From positions 1-51,894 of the forward strand of contig NZ_FMUX01000003.1 in NCBI RefSeq assembly GCF_900101345.1: a DNA stretch of 51,894 bases, given 5' to 3'. Made by a program: the position numbers and the translations under genes. Under the pieces are notes generated by a model. It saw only the letters and a list, made by a program, of their open reading frames with translations, made no database searches and was not told the DNA's origin. The DNA is from Desulfoluna spongiiphila. Lineage in GTDB: Bacteria > Desulfobacterota > Desulfobacteria > Desulfobacterales > Desulfolunaceae. Shown piece after piece: positions 1 to 7,648 of this stretch. The first letter of the stretch is position 1. The number at the start of each line of letters is the position of its first letter.

Positions 1-431
1 GACAGGGCCGTCCCCGCATCCAGGGCCGCAGCCCCGATGCCGTCCAGCACGCCCTGGACCTCCGTGCGGGTGGCGTGCACCTGCCAGATCAGGTAGATGG
101 TGAGACCGGACCGGGTAAGCCCCCGGATAAAGTCCACCAGCACCAGGAGGAAGGATCCCACGGCCCCGGGCTTCACGCCTTTGGAGTAGCTGGCCGCGTC
201 GTGGCCGAAGCTCTCCTTCATCAAAACGTCCGCCGACAGGGTAAGGGCCGTCTCCGCCTCCCGCGTGGCCGATCGGTCCCGGAACTCATACTCCTTGTCC
301 ATGGCCTCCAGATCGATGCGCCGGAGGGTCACCTCCTGCTTGTCCACCTGCCGCTGCTTGAACAAGCCGAAAAGGTTGGTAACCACAGAGCCGATAAGCC
401 CAAAGGCCGAGCCCGTTAAAAGTTCAATCAT
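1..431 (-). CDS. Holin-like phage membrane protein (partial, C-terminus off window)
   Basis: The reading frame opens with ATG at 431 and runs off the left edge, giving about 143 visible residues. The ATG overlaps the stop of the DUF5675 gene in an ATGA junction, so the two are translationally coupled. Hydrophobic stretches lie near residues 4-24, 90-105 and 110-120, separated by a long charged, helical segment (about 25-85). This resembles three-segment phage holins or membrane proteins placed after head genes. I infer a lysis or tail-region membrane role from position and topology only and recognise no specific family. Confidence 0.6.
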   Translation of the reverse strand, partial: MIELLTGSAFGLIGSVVTNLFGLFKQRQVDKQEVTLRRIDLEAMDKEYEFRDRSATREAETALTLSADVLMKESFGHDAASYSKGVKPGAVGSFLLVLVDFIRGLTRSGLTIYLIWQVHATRTEVQGVLDGIGAAALDAGTAL

Positions 432-850
432 CTGTAAAGCTCCTTGATCGTCAGTGTAAAAGGCTCTCGCTTAAGGGCCCGGTTGAAGGCAGACACCGCC
501 ATGCGGGAGCAGAGCACCGCCCTTTGGTCCCCCAAGGTCCCGGTGTACATCCCCAGGGCCACGCACCCCAGAAGGTGTGTCCGGAACCCCTGGGTCACGT
601 CCCCGCCGTAGTTGGCCGAATGCATCTTAATGTGAGTCCGGCCCGGCACGTCCATCACCTGGTAGCACCACCGAAACTTCGGCGAATACACCCACCGCAC
701 CTCATAGATCCCGGCAGGGATGCAGGAGAGATTCGGCCTGTTGTCCCGCCAGGGCAGCTCCAGGGTGCGGTAGACGTTGCCGTCCGGTGCCATGATCACC
801 CCGAAGGTCCCCTGGTCGCAGGTTTCCGTGCGAAGCAGAGAGAGCCTCAC
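428..850 (-). CDS. DUF5675 family phage protein
   Basis: A 140-residue protein with the layout of DUF5675: an N-terminal strand-rich part (LLRTE, then GTFGVIMAPDG), the TLELPWRDN segment, IPAGIYEVRW, and a later HSANY/LLGCVALG region with a conserved CxxS-like turn. The family is found in phages next to lysis genes and is often suggested to be related to peptidoglycan-acting folds, but its activity is not established. The start is GTG at 850, with a GGGGGA ribosome site just upstream and a GTGA overlap with the end of the preceding gene. It lies between a GAF-like membrane protein and a holin-like protein, which fits a lysis cassette. Confidence 0.75.
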   Translation of the reverse strand: MRLSLLRTETCDQGTFGVIMAPDGNVYRTLELPWRDNRPNLSCIPAGIYEVRWVYSPKFRWCYQVMDVPGRTHIKMHSANYGGDVTQGFRTHLLGCVALGMYTGTLGDQRAVLCSRMAVSAFNRALKREPFTLTIKELYR

Positions 851-1506
851 GCATCCCCCTTCCCGGCCAACACCAGGCCGCAGATCTTCAGGGAGGTGGC
901 CCGAAGCCGGTCCAGCTCAGCCGGGGACAGGTCCCGGGGCTGCCTGCAATAGTGGATCCCCACAAAGCCCACCGGGTCCCCGTCAAAGGAGAAGATCCCC
1001 ACCAGATAAAAGGAGCGGACACCCTGCTCCGCCAGGAACTGGTAAAGCCCGAAATCCCGCTCCCGAACGGTCTCAAGGTCCGGGCAGTGGATCTCCTTCA
1101 TCTTCATCATCTCGGTGTTCCAGCTCGCAAAAAAGGAGTTGGGCAGGCTCTGCAAGGTCGTCATGAGGGGCGAGGCCCCCACCTGGACGCGCTCATGGGT
1201 GTTGCTGCACCGGTCAAAGTGAACCCCCACCGCATTCTGGTTGCCGTTGTGGTACTGAAAAACCGTGGCACGCTCGCAATCCAGATCGATGAGCAGGCCA
1301 TCCAGGGCGTCATTGATCTGCTTGCCCGTCTCCATCTTGCCGAACAGCTCTTTCCGAAAGCTGCTCTTCAGCCGCTCCTGGATCCGAAGCTGCCAGCCGT
1401 TCCCGGCAAACAACCCCAGGGCAAGGGTAACAAGCCCCACCCAAGTGCCGTGGTTGGTCATGATCTTCGAGCAGACCTCAAGGGCCTTCCAGGTTGTTGC
1501 GTCCAT
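847..1506 (-). CDS. Membrane-anchored GAF-like phage protein, function unknown
   Basis: A 219-residue protein with one N-terminal membrane segment (about residues 20-38, VGLVTLALGLFAGNG) followed by a soluble domain. The segment around CERATVFQYHNG, together with later VRSFYLVGIF and VGFVGIHY strands, resembles a GAF/small-molecule sensor fold as seen in phage and cyclase-linked proteins. I chose ATG at 1506 over an upstream in-frame TTG at 1515 because AAAGGG lies about 10 bases from the ATG but only one base from the TTG. A parS-like palindrome is 24 bases upstream. Function is not known. The position among late genes suggests a structural or lysis-timing role. Confidence 0.55.
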   Translation of the reverse strand: MDATTWKALEVCSKIMTNHGTWVGLVTLALGLFAGNGWQLRIQERLKSSFRKELFGKMETGKQINDALDGLLIDLDCERATVFQYHNGNQNAVGVHFDRCSNTHERVQVGASPLMTTLQSLPNSFFASWNTEMMKMKEIHCPDLETVRERDFGLYQFLAEQGVRSFYLVGIFSFDGDPVGFVGIHYCRQPRDLSPAELDRLRATSLKICGLVLAGKGDA

Positions 1507-1529
1507 CTCGTTCAAGCCCTTTCGGGGGA

Positions 1530-1547
1530 ATGTCTACGCGTAGACAT
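1530..1547. promoter_or_regulatory. parS-like 18-bp palindrome, copy 1
   Basis: Perfect 18-bp palindrome ATGTCTACGCGTAGACAT, identical to the copy inside parB at 27272-27289. Its 16-bp core has the length, TGT...ACA ends and central CG of the chromosomal parS consensus. It lies between the DUF7210-like gene and the GAF-like gene. Inferred ParB-binding centromere site for the element's ParAB. Confidence 0.7.
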
Positions 1548-1556
1548 GTTGCCGCC

Positions 1557-1754
1557 TTATTCGTCCGCGTCGAGGAGCTCACGCTCCTTTACCGCTGCCA
1601 CAGCCATCACAGGTACCGCCGCTTCCAGATCGATCAGCTCATCTGCAATGTCTTCAGGTACTGTCATCACTTCACCGGGAGGATGGTATTCACCCTCATG
1701 CTTCACGGTTTTCAGCAGGGATATTTCTTTGAGTTTGATTTTTTTGCTCGCCAC
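1557..1754 (-). CDS. DUF7210-like small phage protein
   Basis: A 65-residue acidic protein beginning at GTG 1754, with AAGGAG six bases upstream, which fixes the start within a longer open frame. The pattern of strands with VKHEG, then PPGEVM and a C-terminal DELIDLEAA helix matches small phage proteins grouped as DUF7210, which sit after capsid genes. Their role is unknown; a head-tail or virion accessory function is likely from position. A strong hairpin separates it from the capsid gene. Confidence 0.65.
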   Translation of the reverse strand: MASKKIKLKEISLLKTVKHEGEYHPPGEVMTVPEDIADELIDLEAAVPVMAVAAVKERELLDADE

Positions 1755-1770
1755 AGAGTGCTCCTTTGAT

Positions 1771-1796
1771 GGCCTCCGGCAACGCTGCCGGAGGCC
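1771..1796 (-). terminator. Hairpin between capsid gene and DUF7210-like gene
   Basis: A perfect 10-bp stem (GGCCTCCGGC / GCCGGAGGCC) with a 6-base loop directly after the major capsid gene. There is no T-run, so it is more likely to attenuate transcription or protect the capsid mRNA 3' end than to be a full intrinsic terminator. This would lower expression of downstream genes relative to capsid. Confidence 0.5.
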
Positions 1797-1816
1797 TGTA
1801 AATGGGATAAAAGGGT

Positions 1817-2821
1817 TTACAGAACGTCCGCTTCCACAACCGCTTCCGGCTCCCAGAGAACCGGCAGGGGCCGGGACTCCACCAGGTTCCACAGCACGGA
1901 GGGGTCTTTCTCTTTCCAGTTCTTGGCGAAGAACTCGCCCACCACGTTGGCGTCCAGGTCCAGGATGTTGCCGAACTCGATGCTGATCCGGGCATCGGTG
2001 GCCACCATGTAGACCTTGTCCGCCTCGATGAGCTTCTGGGCCGCTCCGGAAGCATCGTCGAAGGAGGAGCCGTACCGGTAGATATCGATGCCGCCCAGGT
2101 TGCCCATATAGTTGGAGGACATCTCCCAGACCAGCCCCCCCACCTGAACGTTCTTTGTCCGGTCCATCCACTCATCCTTGGGCACCTTCTTCCGGAGCCA
2201 CTTGGCCGCCTCGGTGCCGCAGATCATGATGGCGGCCCCGCGCCCAAGCTTGTCCACGATCATGTCGTTCCAGGACTGCATGTCGTTCAAGGGGTCAGCA
2301 TCGGCACCCATCCATTTGGATTCGCCGGTAAGCACCACCTTGTGGTCCTCGGGGATCTGGTAATCCACCTCAAAGGCCACGTTGTCCTGCTCCACGATGA
2401 TCTTGCCGGTAAGGGCCTGGGCGCACATCCACTCCAGGGTGGTGAGGACCTTGTCCTTCAGCTCCTTCATGGACTTCATGATTTTGGACTGCTCCGCTTC
2501 CTCCACCGACTTCGGCCCGGAGGCATAGAACGGCTGCCCTGCGCCGCGCTCGCCGCGAAGCTTCTTGGCGGTGAGGGGATCCTTCAAACGGATGCGCGGG
2601 GTCTTCACCGAACGCTGGGACCGGGTAGACCCGGACACAATCTTGCCGCCCTCCACGTCCGTCACAAAGGGGGCCAGCTTCCGGCCCCCCACCGTGATGT
2701 CCACGTCAATGGTGTCTGCTTCGTTGGTGTTCCTCTCTTTAAAGATCAGGTCCTGAAGCATCCGGGGCGGGGTCTTCAGCTGCTCCACCGCCCGTGTCAG
2801 TACTCTCCATGCAATTTCCAT
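1817..2821 (-). CDS. Major capsid protein, lambda gpE family
   Basis: A 334-residue protein matching the phage major capsid E family (lambda gpE-like, HK97 fold). Recognisable features are the N-terminal arm ending in LIFKERN, the GGRKLAPFV and RSQRSVKTPRIRLKDPL stretch (the E-loop region), a helical spine segment with LEWMCAQALTGKI, and the C-terminal IEFGNILDLD strand. The start ATG at 2821 has GAGG six bases upstream. It follows the decoration protein and protease in exactly the order of lambda C-D-E, so it should form the shell of the procapsid. Confidence 0.93.
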   Translation of the reverse strand: MEIAWRVLTRAVEQLKTPPRMLQDLIFKERNTNEADTIDVDITVGGRKLAPFVTDVEGGKIVSGSTRSQRSVKTPRIRLKDPLTAKKLRGERGAGQPFYASGPKSVEEAEQSKIMKSMKELKDKVLTTLEWMCAQALTGKIIVEQDNVAFEVDYQIPEDHKVVLTGESKWMGADADPLNDMQSWNDMIVDKLGRGAAIMICGTEAAKWLRKKVPKDEWMDRTKNVQVGGLVWEMSSNYMGNLGGIDIYRYGSSFDDASGAAQKLIEADKVYMVATDARISIEFGNILDLDANVVGEFFAKNWKEKDPSVLWNLVESRPLPVLWEPEAVVEADVL

Positions 2822-2861
2822 ATGTTCCTCTATCCCTTATGATCCATGCCCCCAAAGGGGC

Positions 2862-3224
2862 CTATTTTACGTAAATGCCCACGGCCTGAAGCTGGGCCAC
2901 CGCCGCCGCCTTCTGTACCGCCGTGATGCCCTCCGGCCAGACAAGGCCCTCTGCCACGGCCTCCGCGTGAGCCACGATGACGCACGGCTCATCGCTTGCC
3001 GTGGCGTCCACGTCTCCGGCCAGGATGGCCATGGCCGCCTGGGTGCCGTCGGATGCCGCCGGGGCCAGCCCGGTCAGCTTCTTATCCGCCGTCACCTGCC
3101 CCAAAACCTCACCGGCCACATACGCCCTGCCCTGCTTCAATATGCCGGACATCGTGATAACGGGATGGTCACCCAAAAAGGCACGATCCTTGATCACATC
3201 CCCGTGCTTAATCATCTGCTGCAT
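2862..3224 (-). CDS. Head decoration protein, lambda gpD family
   Basis: A 120-residue protein of the gpD/Shp head-decoration family: GILKQGRAYVAGEVLGQVT near the start and the central AMAILAGDVDAT segment are typical. Decoration trimers stabilise the expanded capsid after DNA packaging. The start is ATG at 3224, preceded by GAGGAG, which shortens the longer open frame. It sits between the S49 protease and the capsid gene, as in lambda (C-D-E). Confidence 0.9.
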   Translation of the reverse strand: MQQMIKHGDVIKDRAFLGDHPVITMSGILKQGRAYVAGEVLGQVTADKKLTGLAPAASDGTQAAMAILAGDVDATASDEPCVIVAHAEAVAEGLVWPEGITAVQKAAAVAQLQAVGIYVK

Positions 3225-3261
3225 CGCTCTTCTCTCCTCACGTTTAAAAGGGGTTTTCCGG

Positions 3262-4494
3262 CTACACCAGGGCAGCCAGGGCGGAAGCCTGCTTGTCCAC
3301 ATCCACGGTGGTCAGGTTGTCGGCTCCGGCTTCGGGCCTCACCCCATCGGAATGCGCCGACTGAAGCCCGTCCAGGATCGCCTGGCGGCTCGCCTTGTCT
3401 TTGCCGTCCTCGCCGGGCTCTTCCTCTTCGGTGGTTGCCCCGGGCGTGCCCAGCACCTGGCCAAAGGCCTCGATCTGGGCCACGGTGGCCCCACTGATCA
3501 CCAGGGCGGTGAGTTTTGAGCCCTGCTCTTCGCCCACGACGGCAGAGACGATGCCCATAATCCGCTCGGATTCCGCTTTCACCTGGTCCGTGGCGGCTTG
3601 TTGGGCAGCCTCCCTGCCTTCGCTGACTGCTTTGGTGTACAAATCGGGATGTTTTGCCTGAAACTCTCCGTACTCCATGACGAAGACCTCCTCTTTCTCT
3701 TTGATTCTGGTTAAAAAGGTGTCAAAGCTCTCCTCCACGCGATCAATAAGGCCAATATCCAGGGCCTCCTGCGCCAGGAACACTTTTCCATCGGCCATGG
3801 CGAGGGCTTTGTCTGTGGACACGCCACGGTTCCGGGCGACGTCATCAATAAAAATGGTGTAGATCTGGTTCAACGGATGCAGCAGGTAAGCGGTGGACTC
3901 CTCGTCCAGGGGCTCCGAAGGGTTGCCCATGGCCTTGTATTTCCCGGCGGTAAGGTACGTCACCTTGTATCCGCCCTTCTCCTGGGCCTTGGACCGGTCC
4001 ACGTGCATGGCCCGAACCCCGATGCTGCCCACCTGGGCCGTGGAGGGCGCGGCAATCTCTTTTGCCACCGAGGCAAGCCAATAGGCCGCGCTGCACATCT
4101 GGCCGTCTGCGTAGGCGTAAATGGGTTTTTCCAGGGCCGCCCGGTGGAGAAAATCGGAAAGCTCTTTCACCCCGTCCACATCCCCACCGGGGGACCCCAC
4201 CTTGAAGCAGATCGCCTTCACCCCAGAGTCCCCAAGGGCCGCCTCCACCTGCTCGCGGATCTGCGCATAGGTGCTCTCCCGCTCCAGCCAGAAGTAGTAC
4301 CTGGTCCGCTCCTTCTGAAGGACTCCGGACACACGGATCACTGCCACCGAATCGATGACCTCAAGGTCCGTGCCCTCCCCGTCCGCATCTCCAAACATGG
4401 AGGCATCGATCTTGCCGGATTCCACCAGGGCCACAATGGCCTCATAGGCATCCATGGTGATGGCCCAGGGCCGTCCATGCAGTCGTTCAGGCAT
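3262..4494 (-). CDS. S49 family (SppA-like) prohead protease with C-terminal scaffold region
   Basis: A 410-residue lambda gpC-like protein. The N-terminal two thirds is an S49 peptidase domain: VIRVSGVL, GSPGGDVDG, the nucleophile serine in QMCSAAYW, GSIGVRAMHVD, and a downstream lysine as in Ser-Lys dyad enzymes. The C-terminal part (from about residue 270) is acidic, helical and alanine/glutamate-rich, as expected for a fused scaffold like lambda Nu3. The ATG at 4494 has AGGAGG about seven bases upstream and overlaps the end of the portal gene, so it is preferred to an upstream start at 4527. It would cleave portal and scaffold during head maturation. Confidence 0.92.
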   Translation of the reverse strand: MPERLHGRPWAITMDAYEAIVALVESGKIDASMFGDADGEGTDLEVIDSVAVIRVSGVLQKERTRYYFWLERESTYAQIREQVEAALGDSGVKAICFKVGSPGGDVDGVKELSDFLHRAALEKPIYAYADGQMCSAAYWLASVAKEIAAPSTAQVGSIGVRAMHVDRSKAQEKGGYKVTYLTAGKYKAMGNPSEPLDEESTAYLLHPLNQIYTIFIDDVARNRGVSTDKALAMADGKVFLAQEALDIGLIDRVEESFDTFLTRIKEKEEVFVMEYGEFQAKHPDLYTKAVSEGREAAQQAATDQVKAESERIMGIVSAVVGEEQGSKLTALVISGATVAQIEAFGQVLGTPGATTEEEEPGEDGKDKASRQAILDGLQSAHSDGVRPEAGADNLTTVDVDKQASALAALV

Positions 4495-6070
4495 TGGCTG
4501 CCTCCTCTTCCTGTTCTGTCTCTTCAATCAAGGCATCTGCCGCGTCGGCCTTGGCCTTCTTGTCCTTCTTGGTTTCAGGCGTCGCGGGTTCTTCCGGCAA
4601 CAGCCCGGCGGCTTTGAGCTTCCGTTTCTCCCGAGCCAGCTGCTCAATGTATGAATCCACGTCCATGCCCTGCCGTGCGGCAATTTTGGCCAGGGTCCCG
4701 TTCCCGCTCTCGCGGTTGATCTGGTTGGCCCGGGCGGTTTTAAGGGGATCAACGTCATCACGTTCGGGCGGGATCCACATGGCGCGCGTGTAAGCGTGAC
4801 GCGCTTCGTACCAGTCCGGGGATCCGGCAGGCAGGGTAATCATCCCCCGAAGCCACGCCTCTTCCAGGACCATCTCCCAGACCTTCTGGCAAAAGCTGTC
4901 CACCAGCCACTTCTGGTAAAACCCGAACACACGCCAGGCTTCCAAAAGGGCCGCACGCGCGCTGGAGTAGTTGGTCTTTGAAAAATCCTTGGCCACCACC
5001 TCGTAGGGCATGCCCACGGTGGCACCGATGCCCCGGAGGATCCGCTCCACAAATTCGGGAAAGGTGTTGCCAGGCCGCTTGGACTCCAACACGTGGGGTT
5101 CTTCGCCGGGGTTACCGTAGATCATGGTCCCTGCCGCCACATCCTGGTGGCGTGTCAGCTCACCGGCGGCAACGGCATCACCGTTTAAAGGAGGGGCGGA
5201 CTCTTCGGCATTGGGGGTTTTGATAAAGACAGGAAAGCTGGCCGCCACAATGGCGCCCACCAGCTCAAAATCAAGGTAGTCGTTCAGATCCCGGAAGAAC
5301 TTCATCCCCGGTGCCAAAAGGGATATCCCCCTCACCTGCTCATCCTCCTTCTGTATAAAGGAGTGGAATACCCCGGGCCGATGCCCCACCCAGGCAGGCA
5401 CCTGGGCGAAGCTGGCCGAGGGAAGGCTGTAGGAGGTGTAGGCGTTGTCCGGGTTGGCTATCCAATACGAAGAGGGCTCCCCAAACTCGCCCAGGGTCAC
5501 CCCGTCCCGAATGCTGGTGTCCTGGGTCAAGTCCGAGGGCGTATACATCCGAAGGGGGTTCACACACTGCAACGCCAAAGAAAACGTCCGGCCCGGCTTG
5601 TCTTTCATCACCGGGATCCGCAGGAACTCCCCGTTCACCACCAGGGACTGAACCGAAAGAAACTGAATCGCCCAAAAGGGAAGCCGCCCGGCGGCATCCG
5701 CTTCGGTCTCCCAAATGGAAAACGCCCACTCCGCCTGGGTCTGAAAGGTTTCTGCCTGCTCTTCACTCCACCCCAGCAGCTTCCAATTGGGCCGGGACTG
5801 GGGCCGAAGCCCCGTCCCCACCACGCTCACCCCCATGCTGTCCACGATGTTGGCCGCATGGGGATCATTGGCCACCAGGTCCTGAGCCCGAGACGCAATG
5901 GTGCTGCGCTCATAAGGCTCAGAATCCCGGTTCATCCGGAACGTCATCCAGTTGGCCAACGTCCCGGAATGGCCCCCCGCCTTCCGATGCACGCCGTAGG
6001 AGGTATTGGCCGCAACGGACGACGAGGACGAAAGGGGCCGATTGTCCGGCCCATATAATAAAGGAGTCAT
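4487..6070 (-). CDS. Portal protein, lambda gpB family
   Basis: A 527-residue lambda-family phage portal protein. Landmarks are an N-terminal RMNRDSEPYERSTI-type segment, DPHAANIVDSMGVSVVGTGL, the wing region with QCVNPLRM, the LDFELVGAIVAASFPVFI helix region, and FSKTNYSSARAALLEAWR with the FCQKVWEMVLEEA C-terminal crown. The dodecameric portal is the DNA entry vertex and terminase docking site. Its ATG overlaps the gpW-like stop (ATGA), and its end overlaps the protease start, as in lambda W-B-C. Confidence 0.95.
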   Translation of the reverse strand: MTPLLYGPDNRPLSSSSSVAANTSYGVHRKAGGHSGTLANWMTFRMNRDSEPYERSTIASRAQDLVANDPHAANIVDSMGVSVVGTGLRPQSRPNWKLLGWSEEQAETFQTQAEWAFSIWETEADAAGRLPFWAIQFLSVQSLVVNGEFLRIPVMKDKPGRTFSLALQCVNPLRMYTPSDLTQDTSIRDGVTLGEFGEPSSYWIANPDNAYTSYSLPSASFAQVPAWVGHRPGVFHSFIQKEDEQVRGISLLAPGMKFFRDLNDYLDFELVGAIVAASFPVFIKTPNAEESAPPLNGDAVAAGELTRHQDVAAGTMIYGNPGEEPHVLESKRPGNTFPEFVERILRGIGATVGMPYEVVAKDFSKTNYSSARAALLEAWRVFGFYQKWLVDSFCQKVWEMVLEEAWLRGMITLPAGSPDWYEARHAYTRAMWIPPERDDVDPLKTARANQINRESGNGTLAKIAARQGMDVDSYIEQLAREKRKLKAAGLLPEEPATPETKKDKKAKADAADALIEETEQEEEAANA

Positions 6071-6288
6071 CGAACGATCCTCCCCGTGACAAACTTCGGA
6101 CCGGCCCCGGAAAGCAGCTTGCTCCGCTCCTGGTCCAGAAACACCAAGGTCTTCCGGATCTCTTCGATGTCAGCCCGGACAAACTCCCGCCTGTCCAACT
6201 TGTAAGACTGATTCACAGCCAGAGCCTGGAGAGCCAGCTTAAAAGCTGCGATCTGTTCGTCGAGTTCTTGTAGAGTAAAAATAGCCAT
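6067..6288 (-). CDS. gpW-like / DUF6148 head-tail joining protein
   Basis: A 73-residue protein with two helices around a short hairpin (KLDRREFVRADIEEIRKTL), matching the lambda gpW fold and the related DUF6148 phage family. gpW is added to filled heads and provides the tail-attachment surface. It lies immediately upstream of portal, as in lambda. Oddly, the 20 bases upstream of its ATG are C-rich on the coding strand and hold no visible ribosome site. The neighbouring upstream DNA is AT-rich cargo, so the original leader may have been replaced. Confidence 0.8.
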   Translation of the reverse strand: MAIFTLQELDEQIAAFKLALQALAVNQSYKLDRREFVRADIEEIRKTLVFLDQERSKLLSGAGPKFVTGRIVR

Positions 6289-6537
6289 GGGGGGAATATG
6301 GCATAGGATAATGGTGGGTGTCCGCTAAGAGGAAGACAAGAAAGACGAGAACGACAAGAAAGACACTTTATTTTGGAAAGCTACAGAAAAGGGGATGGTG
6401 GGGTTAGGGGGGTATTGTTTTTTTACTTTCTTGATCAGTTATAAGAATTATGCTTTGCTATCATCCTATAAATGGCAGAAAAAGTTTAAGGCAAGTGCCA
6501 CTCTGCAACTTTAATTTATATTATTAGGAGTGTTATT

Positions 6538-7545
6538 TTGAAATTTAAAACCAAAGAAGCAGGCGTTTTTTTTATCGATATATTGGGTATGAGCTCACTG
6601 ACCCAAGGTCTTATTGATTTAAGTTCAATAAGTGTAAAAAACGGAAATTACGCAATTGAAAATAACGCAACATTTTCTGGTAAAAACCAACATATTGCAG
6701 CTTGGGTATTAACCCGTTTTAGAGAATGCCTTAGAGATATCCAGCATCGATATGATGATATACGTGTCTCTCAGTTATCAGATTGTGCCTTTGTATGGTC
6801 AGAAAATACTGAGGAATTATTATGTGCAGCATCGGACCTTATGTGGAAAACAACGAGAGGAGGGGTGTTGTGCCGTGGAGGGTTAAGTTATGGTGAAATA
6901 ATATTTCCAAATAATAATAAAGAGTCATTTGGTGAATTCATATTAGGCGAAGCTATCACCAAAGCAGCGAAGGCAGAAGCTAGTGGCAAAGGCTGCAGAA
7001 TTTTTACTGATGCTGAGTCTATAGGGCATTTCAACGGTACAACCACTCAAAAGAACAACGCATCAATTTTACCTCATAATATCTTTCAACCTCTCACAAA
7101 TCCACTCGATTATTCAATTATTGATGAATATAAATGGTATTTGTATCACGACCTGAAAGGATTTGTCTCTCCTACAAACGAGACAAGTAATACAGAATTA
7201 GCGTTTTATATGGCATCATTAATTTCAACCCTTATTTATTCACCTTATTATGCATGGAACTCACTAAGCGAACAAGGCCTAACTCATTTAGCTGCTAGTA
7301 TTGATGCGATTTCCTCTTCGATCTCGATTCACTCAAGCCGCGATGAAGCTATTTATACAGCTGAGGTAGTAATAGTACTATTGAGAGATCACGTAAAACA
7401 AAGGAACTATGAAAGAATGTTTAAACGATTTAGTCAATATTGTCCTGATGCTGCCCCCTTAGGTCAACGCGAAAATACCCAACAAACATTTAATAAAGTG
7501 ATAGAATCACTTATTAAATCTCACCCCGAAATATATAAAAATTAA
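6538..7545 (+). CDS. Stand-alone class III nucleotidyl cyclase-like protein (Pycsar PycC-like)
   Basis: A 335-residue cytosolic protein with a class III cyclase catalytic domain in its first half. The FFIDILGMS strand carries the likely first metal-binding Asp (D14), SQLSDCAFVWS carries the second (D82), and CRGGLSYGEI followed by LGEAITKAAKAE matches the conserved RG.i..G / G.a...A region. The layout with SD rather than GD, and no membrane or sensory domain, resembles phage-defence cyclases of the Pycsar type (cCMP/cUMP makers). The C-terminal half has no domain I recognise. Start TTG at 6538, with AGGAG seven bases upstream. It is AT-rich, on the strand opposite the late operon, and no adjacent TIR or TM effector is visible. 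Confidence 0.7.
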   Translation: MKFKTKEAGVFFIDILGMSSLTQGLIDLSSISVKNGNYAIENNATFSGKNQHIAAWVLTRFRECLRDIQHRYDDIRVSQLSDCAFVWSENTEELLCAASDLMWKTTRGGVLCRGGLSYGEIIFPNNNKESFGEFILGEAITKAAKAEASGKGCRIFTDAESIGHFNGTTTQKNNASILPHNIFQPLTNPLDYSIIDEYKWYLYHDLKGFVSPTNETSNTELAFYMASLISTLIYSPYYAWNSLSEQGLTHLAASIDAISSSISIHSSRDEAIYTAEVVIVLLRDHVKQRNYERMFKRFSQYCPDAAPLGQRENTQQTFNKVIESLIKSHPEIYKN

Positions 7546-7591
7546 TTCTTTACATGCGAAAGGAGGATCTCACAAGCACTTGGAATGACAT

Positions 7592-7622
7592 TTCACATCT
7601 ATATCAAACATATAGATGTGAA
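7592..7622. terminator. Bidirectional terminator hairpin
   Basis: A perfect 13-bp inverted repeat with a 5-base loop, between the convergent cyclase gene and the GIY-YIG gene. It probably separates the two transcription units, although T-runs are short. Confidence 0.6.
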
Positions 7623-7648
7623 CCTTCTTTGCACTTAAGATACATCAT

